The notes under the pieces are model-generated. The model saw nothing but the letters and a program-made list of their open reading frames with translations, made no database searches and was not told the DNA's origin. A stretch of 64,000 bases of DNA from positions 54,337 through 118,336 of the forward strand of contig JABVXV010000195.1 in NCBI GenBank assembly GCA_013365325.1, given 5' to 3'. Each line of letters opens with the position of its first letter. The first letter of the stretch is position 1. The DNA is from Dipetalonema caudispina (lineage: Eukaryota > Nematoda > Chromadorea > Rhabditida > Onchocercidae). Of this stretch, positions 48,707 to 62,403 are shown in pieces. Position numbers and translations under genes: made by a program.

Positions 48707-51700
48707 AAAAGAAAACTTGATAGTACCGGAAAAATTGTTCACCAGCTGAGAAATATTTCAGCTATAAATAAAAGATAAGGATGATGATTATGAATATCGA
48801 AGCACATATAATGAAAAAACCTTTCCCGATTTTAATTTCATATTCTACCTCAATATAAAGTGCCAGGCTTAATTTAGAGGTGGTTAAATTTGTAATTTGC
48901 TGATTACATCTGATCATTTCAATTACCTTTAAACATTATTTCTACAACAGAACATCTAATATATCATGATTTTGAACTTTCCATCAAACTTCATTTAATT
49001 ATCAGAAATTGCAGCGAAATTTGCTAATAAAATTACCTGAGGAAAAAAATTAAAATTATGTGAGAAATTTTTGGAATATGGGATTTCAAATAAACTTATC
49101 ATTCAAAAAAATAGCGTTCCTTTCAGATCCCAAAAAAAAAAAAAAATTAAAATTAAATTATTGCGAAGTCATTCTATATAAGTTTTTTCTGTGAAAGATG
49201 TATAACTGATAAAAATTAGCTGATATTTATAAATTTGTAACAAATAGAAACTTTTAACGAAAAATCCTGAAAACATTAAGCAGATAATATCAGATTAGCA
49301 GCATTGTAATTCAAGAAGCTTAAATATGTTGTTAAGATAAACACATCAGATCTAATCTTTCACTGGGATCGAAAGAACAAAGCAAGAAGCAATCATGTCC
49401 ATTTTAATTTTTTCTAAAAAAAAACAATGATTTTTTTCTTAATCTTTGATTTCTTATTGAATCGCTGCATTATTTAACCTCATAAAAAGTGTATAGTTTA
49501 TCATATAAGAGGGTGTACAAACTAATTATTTACAATAATCAGATAGTAATTTGAAGTGAAACTTTTTATATTATAGGAATTTGAAAATTCATCCTGTTTA
49601 GCAATCACCCTGTTCAGATGCTATAATTGTAAGCTGAATCAGCATTGCAATTAAGCGAAAACGAAATATCCTTCGCATTACATTTAATTTCTTCTTGTTT
49701 TTTTCGCAACAAATGCATTCACTAAATTAGTTCTTGAAAATAAATTTCATGCTTATCAGGTAGATTGCGCTTAAAAATGAAACTTTTTTCGATTTAAAGC
49801 TAAAAATTCGTTACTAAAAATTCATTTCTTTTATTACTTTTTTCGATAACTTTCCAACTGAAATGAAATCTTACTGAGGTCTAAGTAATTTTTTTGATTT
49901 TTTTTTTTTTTTTTTTTAAATACGTACACATTTCTACCTTTTTGGAAGATCAAACTCATGAACAAACTATTCCCGAAATTGGTCTAACTTATTTGCTATA
50001 ATATATAGCTTGATGTATTCCATACGAAATCTAAAAAATTGTTTACAAATGAATTCGAATGATTTGATACGAAAGATTCACGACATTGTGATAAATGAAA
50101 GTGAGAGCTGATTACTTTTTCATACAACTTGCGATCATATGACGGCATTTAATTGAATTCATAGGAGAATCATTTAAAAACTCAGGGAAATTGAAAAAGA
50201 AAAAATCATCTATAGCAATATAATTTGTTGACCAAATTTATTTTTGCTATTATTTCATCTGAATCCTTCGACGCGTGAAAATCAAAATTTTCCCCTAACA
50301 TTCAAAGTAAAGCCTAATGAAGCAAAACGTTATCGTGGATATTTTATGCAGAACTGACTCATTTGAAATTTAATACTTCCTTATTGCTTTTCCTATCACT
50401 ACAGTATGAAAAATTTTGATTGTTAAAAGAGATCGAAATATTATTTGAAAGGTGCAACAGTTCAACACAGAAATTCCTGCTGATTGCATTGTTTTTCTTC
50501 CATTTCAACTCATTTGAAATTTCCAGCTCAAAAAAAAAAAAAAAAAATTGCAGATTTTTTAGCTTAAATAATTATTTAAATCAAGAAGAACTGCTATGGT
50601 TGATATGAAATATGACTTAATTTATCAATTCAGGAAGTGAAATATCTGAAGTAGTGTGAATTCCAGCTTATCAGTTTTTTCTCTTTAATAGCATAGCTAT
50701 AAATCTTTTTTTTATCAACACTGAAGTGGCTGCACTAATTGATACCATTATTGAGAGAAAGTGATTTACCAGCCTTTGAAATATAATTTTGTCTCGATAT
50801 CCAATGAAAAGTTCCTGTACAGCGATCCAACAGCTGATATCAGTAAGTAAACAGAGTAATATGATATATGTAGTTCTCAGTGAAAAATTTATGAAAATGG
50901 AACGAACTGAGGTATTCCGTCAAACAAATTTACGACATTCAAACACCAGAAAAATTAACGAATAAATTTCTAAAAAAATAATTTGAAAAAGTTGCCTAAA
51001 CTACCAATGATAAAAAAATTTGCTTAGTTGCGGTAATGTGAAAAAGAGGAATGGTTGGAAGTAGTTTGTGGGAGGTTTCAAGGCAAAGCTAACTGCTTTA
51101 TGTTACGCTAAACATCACACTCATTCATCATTAATTTTCGGAGTAAACATTTAAGTCAATGAGTTCAAGATGAAACAGTCCTCAAATCTTCAGATTGGAT
51201 AAAAGATTGTTTTTCAACTATCATATCCGCCAGAAATCGGATCGAGAAACTTGTTCGCCATTCTTAACTTTACTGCTAAAAATTTTTAATTATTTTATAA
51301 TTTAAAAATCATATTTTTATTAACACTCAACTTGAATCATTTTGGAAATTTGAACTCAACTTTGGTAAGTGAGAAATAACTGAAAAATTTTTCCCACAGT
51401 TAGATAATTTTCGCTGCAAACCATTTCAGAAGCATTACAGCTCAGACATTATTACCTCCGATGCCAGTAAATGCTGACCAATTTATTGGCCATAAATTTT
51501 GTTTAATAAGAGGACAAGAATAAAAGAAGGATTGATAATTGAGAAAATAGTTTCTCAATTGGAATACTTCCGTTGGACGAAAATCAAAAGCAAAGAATCG
51601 GAATATGCGTGAAAACGGAAACAGATCTGAAAGAAGAAAGAAGGAAGGAATGATTCATACAATTCAATTGACATGCTATGATTTCAGTAATTTCAATAAG

Positions 51701-53570
51701 CTTGCAATTGTACCTAATGGATATTTGTTGTAGGTTAAAGTGTGATATCATGTGAGTGGCAATGATAAATCTGTGCAGAGAGCAGTTGTTCTATTCGAAT
51801 CAGACCGGACGTGACGAGATTTTCCGAAGATATGTTGCAATGAATGCTAACGATTTTTCTCGAATCAGAAATTACTGCGATAACGAATAGTGCATATTTT
51901 AGAATTTCGCTGAAAAAGGGGAAAAGAGAGGGAGAAAGAAATAGAGAGACAAGGAAAGGAGGAAGATGCAGTCTTTGAAAGATCACTTGCTTAGTTTTAT
52001 GCGCCGTCCAGTTAGAAAAGAAATTAAATAAATCTCAGTTAGCTATTATGTATCCCACAAAAGCTTAAATGGCTCTTAGTGAAAAGCGCAATATATCTGT
52101 CGAATTTTCCGATAATTAAATCAGTTAGTAAAATTAAACTTATCAATAATTTGAAGTAGACAACAGGCCAAAAGCACCAATTACACGGGTGATCTTGTTT
52201 TCAGTCAGAAAATTACGCGAAAATTGTTAGTTCAGAGATCTAAAATGGAATTTATTAGAAAGTTGGAACAGAATTGTTAATTGTTACAATTTGTAAATTG
52301 AAATCAAAGCGATGATTTCAGTAATATGCAACAATGATTCTAAATTATGGAATTTTATGCAAAAAATAGGAAAACTAAGTTGTTAATAATTTTATCTTAA
52401 TTATTGAAGCTAAAGCAAGAATAACAAACAGTAAGTGTAAAAAGTGATTAGTGAAGTCAAAGGTTATTTAGTTATTAGCATCTGCTTCTTTTCAATAGTA
52501 AATTTTAAGAAGTTAAAGAATGAGAAAGTGGAAAAACAAGAAAGACAAAAAAGCTACACTTTGGATTTTTAATTTATAGTGTATAATCTTTTTGATTTGA
52601 TAATGTATTTTATACCACACAAGTTTTTAGCTGGAACTAGCTAGTTAGTTAGCATAGTATAGATCTTAGGCACCAACTGTTAGAGTATAAAAGACAGATG
52701 AATGATGAAATGGGAATTTCTGCAGATGACGAAATTAAATCAAGCTGAGAAGTAACTGATGTTTTTTATTGTTGAGATGAGTCATTAGTGACTCAACCGT
52801 AAAGCATAATTCTGTTGAATTTCCTGAGTATAGTTCATGAAACAAACTTTCAATGAGCAAAAAATTGACCTTATGATGGGTCGAAATTATAATTCCTTAC
52901 CAGTAATTCCTGCAACTTACTAATTAGAATAATAATAGTGATGAATACGTTGGTGATAAATTAAAGACAATACTGACACTTCCTGGAAACTAAATTAATT
53001 AGAAATCATTAATTAAACGCTGACATTAATTAGCCAATTTAAAATTGTTAATTGCTCCCAATTTATGAGTGAAAATTTAGCTTGATCAGTATGAGTTCAA
53101 GTTTTTAATTAAAGCTAATTTGCTAAGTGTTCTAATCATCGATAAAAGAGATATATGCATTCAATGGGAAATCCCGGTATCATTCTCCATCCAACGACAC
53201 TCACAATCGATTGTTGTGTTAAAAATATAAGATAATGAGTTTTGCGCTCAAAAACTGAATCCGATATAATTAATCAAACTGAGGAAGTTTAATAAGAATG
53301 TCGTATTGTAGCAGGCAGTTTATCATTTCTGTTTGACCTCGGCAGTAAAAATTATTCCATATGTAAAATTGAGCAATTCAACTAAATAAATTATTTCATC
53401 TTCTATTCGCAAATTTCCAGACAGGAAGTTTGCAAATGAACTTTATGACATGATAAAAATGATATGAATGGAATGAAGATTAATTTATCTATAACAAGAA
53501 AAAAAAACCATTACTAATTTAGAAACTAAGTTTTCCGTGAATTTATAAGAATATATGGATATTAGGAATT

Positions 53571-53615
53571 CGATCACCAACTAATCAAATATTTCAACTG
53601 ATTAGTTGGAGATCG
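53571..53615. repeat. 17-bp inverted repeat, 16/17 matching
   Basis: CGATCACCAACTAATCA (53571-53587) pairs with TGATTAGTTGGAGATCG (53599-53615) with one mismatch and an 11-nt loop (AATATTTCAAC). The flanking GAATTCGAT (about 53567) has a further partner ATCGAATT near 53631, so the structure may be the remnant of a longer palindromic element. Confidence 0.9.
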
Positions 53616-56600
53616 GATTTTTCAGTGCTAATCGAATTTTTTTTTTTGAAGTTGCAAAAAGTATTAACGCTTAAGTTTGCTTTAAGCCAAATTCCGATTG
53701 TTCTAAATATGTATGCTAAAATAATGTCAAATTATATAAAATTTTATTGACTATCTAGGAAACCATTCATTATATTTTACTTTTCAAAATAGCTTTTCTT
53801 TTCATGACAAAGTTTCTAGAGGATTAATTAAATTAGTTCCAAGTAATTATGAAAAAAAGCAATTTGTATTTTATCTCTTATAAAAACACAAACCTAAACT
53901 TCACAATTTCATTATGCATAAAAGCACATAAAGCTTTTATAAACAATTTGTTTCAACACTTTTTTTGCACCAAATTAGTATGGGCAATATGATTTTCATT
54001 CAATCATATATCTTAAATGAATTTTTTAATAATAAATGTATTTCGTTATGGAGTTTTGCTTTTATGGCATTATTGCTTATTTCACTTTCTATCCGGACGA
54101 TTTTCAGTGTTTTTACTTCATATTTGATAACTATTGTAAAATATATAAGGGAAATATACGATATATAAATCATAAGGATTGATATTAAGGGTGCAAGAAA
54201 CCCAGAAGATGAGATCAAGGAATGTTTTCTAGTTATTTATGAGTTTAAAAATTAATGAATGAGTTATGATCATCAACTGTCGACAAAGAAATTGTCTTCT
54301 CGTCTAGCAAGTTATTTTTCATTTTCTGTTTGATTACTACCACATCATACAAATATTCTGCAAATAACTCATATCAAATGCCATGCAATACATATATTAT
54401 TTATAAAGCACAACTATTGCTAGATGAATAAGCTGAATTAATGTATATGATATCCATTACTATCAAAAATAGTAAGACAAAAGAGACCAACTTCATCCTT
54501 TGATCTCTTAATCGGTTAATGTTCTATCTAATTTCATCCATATATTTGCGTATCACATTATTAATATTCTAAAAATGATGGATGATAGTTTTGTTAAAGG
54601 AAGTTTAATGCAAATAAACCTTCCTTCTTTTCTCATCCTCTCCCTTCTTTTTTGCTATCTTCAATGTATATTATTTGGGTTATGGCCGATAATTTGAGGA
54701 AATCTGACAAATATCATGTTATTTAAATCAAGAAAAATATCAGAAGAAAATTTTTCAACATAATTACAAATATCCTAACAGATGAAAACAACCATACATT
54801 AAATGTCATGCGTTATATCATGTAACATTAATTATATTATTTTCACTAATAGTTTGCTCAGAAATAAATGTAAAACAATTTTGCTTGCAAATTTGTCTTA
54901 TATGTTAAATTTTCGACGATGCATGAATGGACAAGTTTATGTTACACATAAAAATAAAATTCCTATGAACCTAAAGCTTACTTCATGAAAGTAATAATGA
55001 CAAACTCAAAAATCAGAGATATTGGAAATCAAACACAAACCTTATAATGAAATGATATTCCTTAAATGGATTTACTTTAATTTTTGACAGCAGAATCATT
55101 TTTATAAAATGGTATCATAGCTACTCTGTTCACAAATGCGCGCAATAAACAGTTTTTTCGTCATGGTTTTGCTGCAATAAACTATTAATATTAATATACT
55201 ATTAGATATAGAATTAATTTATTTAGAAAAGATTAAAATTCAGTTGGAAAACGAAGTAAGAAATATTTACAGTATTAGCAAAGAAAAATTTAAAGTTCTG
55301 TTTCATGAATACTAGTTAAATTACATAAAGTTCGTTTTACTGAGAATGTTCTTCATGAAAAAAAAAAAAGAAAAACTGTTGATTCGATACTGACAGCTTG
55401 CGTGATGCTAAAACTCATAAAGGAATTTGATTAAATGAAGAAATTAAGATACTACTGAATTTATTGATTTAAGAATAGGATGAAAAATTCGAACTTAACA
55501 TGAACAGAAGAAATGAATTAATAATATTCATCAATGTTAAAATTAATAAGCATCTTTAAAGAAAGTAACAGTATACTTTGTGAAACCAAATTGGATAGTA
55601 AATAAAACATCAGAAGTTAATGTATTCTTTATTTGATAAGATCGACATAATCGTATGACTATGGAATTTCGTAGTGATCTTCTATATTTTAACAGCAAAA
55701 TTACGAGATCTATTCATATATTCTGTATTGGACAGGTATGCGGAAGTACAGTTGAATGTAAAATTACACACTCGTCGTTTCACTTTAGAATTTCACCCAA
55801 GTTACTTACCTTTTTAAAATCTTTTTAAGGATATAAAATGATATTTGAAGCAGAAAAATGACAGATGAAGCGTAATAAGCTATAATGGTATATTTGATTT
55901 GTTCACTTCATTTGTTGCGAAACATTTATTCATCGGCATTTGATATTGCACTACACTGTTCTATTTTTATAAATACTTAAATAATTCCAGCCAAAGGTTA
56001 AAGGTCTTTTTTGTAAATTCTCTTTATTTCCGTTGAAAGAGAAACAATTTGAATCTTTATGAGATATGAAAAATTTGCTGCTTTAAAATTTTGCTTATAA
56101 AGATATTCCATGCAATCTTATCGCATTTGTATTATTAAATTGTTAGTAGAAAGTATGACTAATAAGATCAATGTTCAAATTTCAAACAATGATTTATGAG
56201 CGAAAAAAAGAAAAGATTGATAGATAATTTTCAGTCAAAAGAGAAAAGCAACACTGTGATAACTTTCAAGGTAATATAATGTAATTCTACCTGTAATGTG
56301 AGAAAGTGAACATAATTTGGCGATAAAATATAGTTTTGAAGATAACCTGTCGATCAATTCCTGAAAAATTCAGAAGGCTCAGAAGGTTAAATTCAGAAGC
56401 CTGAAAATTCTTCTTTCTTTAAATTAAATACATTGGCACAATAACTAAACGATAATAATTTCATTGGTGAGACTAACTGTTAATTAATTTTTTAATTTCG
56501 AGGGAAAAAAATGCAAGTAAAGAATAAGCGATAATTACATTTATGCTCAAATTAAACAGAAAATAAAAGAATTCAATCCTTGGGCAACTAATTGATTCAT

Positions 56601-59464
56601 CAAAATGGATAATTCCTGCTTGAATTTATGTTCCTCGAAATAATTCATTTTTGTTTCTCTCTCTCTCTTTCTCTTTCTCAATAATTTCTACAATAGTGTT
56701 AAGACATGTTCCTTCGCAAAATCTCTCAAACAATTAGTACAAGGAAGTTGAATAAAAGGGTAGCTAAACAATATGTTCTTCAATTCAATGAGTAATACAA
56801 CTTAGCTGGCACTAATTTAAGAAAAATTTATTCTTAAACGGTAAGTCTACGTAAAATTTCAAAAATGGCTTTCTCATAATCTTTCTAATTGATGTATAAG
56901 TACTAGGAAGAAAATTTAAACCAAATTAGTTCAAAACATTTCTTTTTAAATATTTATATTTTATATTCCTCGGTCCAACAGACATGCATTTTTTCCTACG
57001 TACTGAATCCTTTCAACCTTTCTGTTAAGATCATAATATTTACAAGGCAATGAATTTCTTATTATTGATGAAAATTTCAATATATATTAAAAAAATGAGC
57101 AAATACAAGACGGCAATCCGATCGCGGTATAAACGGAAATAGATCGAGAGTTGCCAATAAAGACTGATCACTAAACAGCGTCTCTTTTAGCTTTACAATT
57201 ATCGGAATTATCATGCTTGCATACAGTTTACAACTTTTATTTATTACCATTGAAATCGGTAATAAATCACCTAATATTTTTAATGTTATTTCTCCGATAA
57301 AAAATTTGACGGTACTAAAAATTTTCCAGAAGAATGTACCCCAGACAGTTATTCCTGGCTGCATAATAAAGAATCTTTTTCAAAACTTGGAAATTTAAAT
57401 AAATTATTTGTAAGTCTTGCATAATTCTGCCTAAAAATTGTTACCAGCTAGCAGTTACTCTCCTTTATCAATGTGGTAAATATCCTTCTGGAAAAATTTT
57501 TTAAATGAATATGATTGCAGTATTGTTGGATTGGAAAATAATAATTAGAGATTATAATAAACATATTTGTCAAAATAAGTTTCTTCGAATTATTTGGAAA
57601 TTTTAGCAGAGGATAAAAATGGTCTGCACTGATGTGCAAGAGTTGAAATTTGCATATTTTGAATCCACAAAAGAAGATCCCAGAAAAAAATTTACTTTTT
57701 TACCGAATACATTGGTAAATTTAATAGTTAGAAATATTTATCGGGAATAATGAAATAAGACGATTTAAAAGTAATCTAAAGTCCTATGTTTTTTTCACAA
57801 TGAATAGAATTGAAAAAGTGGCAGCATAGGAAACCAAAAAATTGGTGAAGCGAAAGCATTAAGGTTTCAATCGAAGGTAAAGTTTAGTAGCAACAAATTC
57901 ATTAGCCTTTTTAAAATTTATAGGATATACGAAGATATGGTGAAAGCAATTCGAAAAACGACTGTTTTAAAGTGATTAATTACTGGTTTAATCACTGCAG
58001 AGGACGAAAAAGTGGGTGTAGGCATCAAGTAGGTTGGGAGAAGTGAAGGTTTATATCCGATAAAAAAGAAAAAAAAAAACGAAAAAAAGACAAAAGAAAA
58101 AAAACCACGGAGACCAGTCAACTAAAAAAAAAGTTGGGATGTGTTATTTGATGCTAATTGATGAACATCATTCAACTTCAAATTAAACATTAATAAACTT
58201 AAAAATTCCAAAAATTTTTGAAAATAGAAGAAATGTATGTTTGAAAAGGAAATGAAATCAGTAAAATGCTTTTCTGCAAACAGTTTTTTTTTTAGATTTC
58301 CTTCCTGAAAATTATCAGCATTACAACAATTTCTTAAAGAATCCCTACTCAAAGCTAATAATAACAAGCTTAAACTTAAGCAATAATCTTTTATCAATCC
58401 AAATAACCATTAATTTATTTATATATCAATATTTGGAAGTTATTTTATAAATAAGAATGTATGTAATGACTCAATTCAACTATAAACAATTCGATATTAT
58501 GGACACACAAGCTTAACACATAATGAATGTGCTCTTATATTATAGAATGAGAGGAAATGATGAAGTTTTCTCAGCAAATGACTGCTATTGGTAATGAGAT
58601 GAAGCACTACAACTTTTATAATTACTTCATATCGCAGTAATTCTAGAAATAATACACATTTACGTACACGTACACTCTTTTCTCCTGTTTCTTTATTAGA
58701 TGGTGAGATACTGTGTTTACTATGAATACGTTTTATCACAAGTTATCTCTATGTGTCAATTATCGATAATGATGTCATTATTTATTTCATCAAGAATTAC
58801 TCCGAATAATTAAGAATAACTTTAATAACAATGGGAAGCATATTTTTGATTAGAAAAGACTGTATACCTTTTATAAATTATTATTTTATCAATTAATTGC
58901 CGTTCCAAGTTATCTACTTATATGAAGTAAATTTGCATGCATCACCTATGTAATTACAAACGCTGGATTTAGTTCATACTATTTATACAAAGCACGAATA
59001 TCAGCATAGAATATTATTCTAGACTACCTCTAAATAACAAAAGTGACAAACATTGAACTTGATACATATCATAAAAGACTTCGGTACACTGGAATAATTA
59101 ATAAAAATTTTTTCGTAAATAACTTATGATAAGAATTTTGAATCAAAAACAGCAATAAACATTCAAATTGGTTTTCAGTTCAGAATTTCACTGACTGGAA
59201 ACTGGTTTGAAAAACTTAAAGGGTAGATAGGTTGAAGAAATATCAGCTAAGTGAGATAGTAGCTTACTCCATAATAAAGAGCTTTAAAATGGCAAATGAA
59301 AAGTTATGACAATCAGTGAAGGTACTTCAACAATAGCATTAAAAGACTGCAAAAAAAAAAACCATTAATGATAAGCCAATATCAATCAGTTTACAATTGT
59401 CAAAGAGAGGACTAATTAAGTCGAAGTGAGAACTCGAAAATACAATGCATCTACATATTTTCTG

Positions 59465-61635
59465 TTATTCTGTTTTCTTTTCAACAACGGTAGCCCTACG
59501 ATCATCGATGAAAGCCGATAGCATCCAGCCAATTACGGGACATATCCAATATGTAAGAATAAACCAAACAGTATTTAACCCATCACAGCCTTGTAAACGC
59601 GATGAAGCAACTGTTGGATTAAGTCCAGGAACACCGACAAATAGTAGTGCTGAAAAAGTTGATAAGTCCATTTAATTAAATTAATTACACGGATGAATAA
59701 GTGATAAGCAGACCATCGTTTGACTCATTGTTTATTGCTTAACTGAAGCTGAATTATGTTTGCAAAATGCTTGAGAATTAAACATCTCTAAGTATAAACA
59801 GCTGTAAGCACGTATTTATTTACGAATTAGCACGTAACTACCGTGAATCTGTGATTTAAAATGAAATATTAATACATCTTTTACTGTGGCTCAAAAATTC
59901 TGCAAAATATTTTCATAAAATCATTTTTTCGCTCATATAGCTATATTTTTCAGTCATGCTTAATAAAAAAAAACTGAAACTGTATGATTTTTAAAATTAA
60001 CATGCTTAATATAACAAAAGTGGGTTTTAGTGAATTTCATGCAGACATAATGAACGAACCAAATGTCAAGAATGCTGATACAACAGTTGGAGCCATATAC
60101 TTCTTGGAATTTGCCGGAATGCGACAAAGAATATAGCGCATTAGAAAACAGCCAATCACTTCGAAGGAGGGTACGAACATGAATGGCACCTAAAGTGACG
60201 AAGCTGTGTACACGAATTTGATACGCTTCATCGTCAGATTCTACGTCGGCATTCACTTACTACTAAAAGAACTAAATATATGCCTACATTAACAAAACAA
60301 CATGCATTTATTGAGCAATACTGACAGTTAACATATTTACTCAGCAGAAAGCAATTTAAAAAATATTATGTTTATCACAGAAACAAATTACAGTGAATTC
60401 CTGTAAGCCCAATATCACATAATTTAAATGCGTATATTTATTCCATAATTTTCACAATATCTGTGCAGATTAGGTCAATCCGTAACTTATGTGATAAAAC
60501 CTGATCTTCTCCCAAGTCCCTCAAAAATTCCGTTAGTTACAAGAAGCAAGAGAAATGAGATATAAAAGATAAAAAACTGCTCAATTCCCTTTCTTCTCCA
60601 GAAACTGAAGATAAACTCAAAACTACTTCTCTTTTAACGGAAAATCTTTAACGGCAAAATAAACATTGCTAATTTTCGAAAGTCTCCGATATGATGAATA
60701 CCAACCTTATAAGTAAGTTTACAACTTGTGAGATCGTAGAAAAGAGCATGATCAGATGACAGATTCAACGACCAGTACCATAAGCTACGGGCCACCCGAT
60801 AAGCCGAATAACCACCAACCATTTCGCCACCTACTATTACTAATAATCTTTTCAATCTGCAATTCCTATGAATAGAACGCTTTTTCAATTGCTTGCCAAC
60901 TTATCCTAATCAGTAACACCAAAGATATGAGGATAATAAAGTCATCTAACTTCTCAATGACCTTACTAATACTTGAATAAAAACAAAACGAAAAACCAAC
61001 GGAAGTATTCCTTTATAGTATAGCTCAATTGGTGCTAGTGGAGAGACATATGCTTCTCGATTCATGATACCGCCAGAAAAAATTAGCAAAGCAACGGTGA
61101 AAAAGAAACCAAACAAGCCATAATGTCGAATAATCACCGCTGCAACACCTAGTGGTATATTCCGCGTATATTCCCAACACTAAACATATAGAGATTTAAA
61201 TGTCATACAGCATATATTAACTGTCTACAATACAGAAAAGTATTACCGTTCTCATAAACACAAGTACACATTTGTGCTGTTGCTATTACTTCCATCAGAA
61301 AATGAAACAACAATGAACCAGCCGTCTCATATCTGAAAAATTATCAAATTAATAATTAAACACTGTACAAATCAACATGTAGAGACAATTTATTCAGTAA
61401 GGAAATGCTTTGATGAATAAGACATAGTCATCTCTTGAAAGATTCATGTATATATGACTTTCCATGATGGTTGTACGAATGATAACACAGACAAATACGC
61501 ATTTGATAGCAAACTGTAAATGTAAATAACTTACTTGTCGACAAACTTACGAGTTAATTCAGCAATTATAAAGACTGATAGATAGAAGCATATAGCGACG
61601 AAGAGTGGATGCAAATCAATCGCTATGTTTGACAT
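59465..61635 (-). CDS. Unorthodox (AQP11-like) superaquaporin
   Basis: A 277-aa channel in six exons: 61635-61535, 61332-61247, 61148-60951, 60839-60706, 60189-60060 and 59649-59465 (834 nt, in frame). It starts MSNIAIDLHPLFVAICFYLS. The family's second pore motif is LNPTV (Asn227-Pro228-Thr229), followed nine residues later by Cys238 (SSRLQGC), the cysteine that marks AQP11/12-type superaquaporins. It continues WFILTYWICPVIGWMLSAF. The first pore motif is not NPA: the aligned position reads SPL (YVSPLAPIE, about 98-100). Other family-like blocks are FHFLMEVIATAQMCTCVYEN and IVGGEMVGGYSAYR. Relatives sit in intracellular membranes and may pass water, glycerol or peroxide. The exon 3/4 junction is the weak point: the chosen GT/AG pair keeps frame, but family alignment would favour an exon 4 start at 60856, for which I see no matching donor. 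Confidence 0.82.
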
Positions 61636-61743
61636 AATTCAATTCCTGAAATTAGCACTGAAAGAGTAACGACAAATAAGTGCTCAGACATTTAATTCAT
61701 CCTGTTTTTTCTTTCTTTTTCCCATTCGGTAAAATAGAGAACG

Positions 61744-61855
61744 ATTTATGTCTATTTACATTCTACCAAATGAATAAACACTGTAAATTATTTATTCATT
61801 TAATCAAACGCTGCAAATTACTTGTTTACTTAGTAGAATGTAAACAGACATAAAT
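61744..61855. repeat. Nested inverted repeats upstream of the aquaporin
   Basis: The outer arms of 22 bp (61744-61765, starting ATTTATGTCTATTTACATTC; 61834-61855, ending GTAAACAGACATAAAT) are reverse complements with one mismatch. Inside, AATGAATAAA (about 61769-61778) pairs with TTTATTCATT (61791-61800). The structure starts 109 bp upstream of the aquaporin start codon. Confidence 0.85.
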
Positions 61856-62343
61856 TCTAATTTAGAGTATATCGATTTGAACAATTCTATGAACAGCATC
61901 AACTCGATCAATCAAGGGGATGGAAATAATTTGATTCCATTGAAAAGTATAAGAGATATTGATCAGGGTCAAGCTGTTGGTAAAATCTAGAAGAGAGCCT
62001 TATAAACCTGGAAGAATCCCCGGGATGTCTAGAATCAACAGATGGCAATGAAGGAGATGAATGTCTTCCACGATTGAAAATGTATTCATCAATCTATCAA
62101 TGGTAAGATACCATTACATGATCCGAGAAGATCCATTTAATTACCCACTTCTATTTCGAGGTATTCAATCCGGAAAAACGGGAAATAAACGAATTATGAT
62201 GTAACTCAACTGAATAATAGCAGCCCGAATCTAAACCTATTACATCTATTCTCACCTGTAGAAAAAATAGAAGTGCTTGTTTCCCTCTGAGATTTACTTT
62301 GCAATGATGAATAATGCTGTTCCCTGTAATTCTCTCCTTGAAT

Positions 62344-62403
62344 ATTATTTTCCTATTCTCTCTCTCTCTCCTAATTATTTTCCTATTCTCTCTCTCTTTC
62401 CTA
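62344..62403. repeat. 30-bp tandem duplication (two copies)
   Basis: ATTATTTTCCTATTCTCTCT and the following CTCTCTCCTA repeat with a period of 30 bp; the second copy differs by one base (CTTTCC for CTCTCC). A third copy begins but decays after four bases. Confidence 0.9.

Larger units (their letters stand above)
47940..59464. other. 11.5-kb gene-poor region
   Basis: This stretch lies upstream of the K+ channel and downstream of the aquaporin. I found no gene that I can support on either strand. Composition is strongly AT-rich with many A/T homopolymers, a (GA)n run near 48689-48706 and an inverted repeat at 53571-53615. A GC-richer patch near 51735-51860 and an exon-like stretch at 50769-50832 on the minus strand are discussed elsewhere. 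It probably contains K+ channel regulatory DNA or unrecognised 5' exons. Confidence 0.5.

Noticed and set aside
50769..50832. Exon-like minus-strand stretch reading CWIAVQELFIGYRDKIIFQR with acceptor and donor
   Set aside because: All three frames are open over this short length, and no neighbouring exon joins it in phase; too short to support.
51735..51986. 83-codon minus-strand frame with a pyrimidine-rich upstream tract
   Set aside because: Slightly higher GC, but no recognisable protein and no partner exons; the pyrimidine tract creates the long frame.
57077..57364. 95-codon minus-strand frame in the gene-poor region
   Set aside because: It is rich in Ile, Phe and Leu as expected from AT-rich DNA; there is no homology, start context or splice logic.
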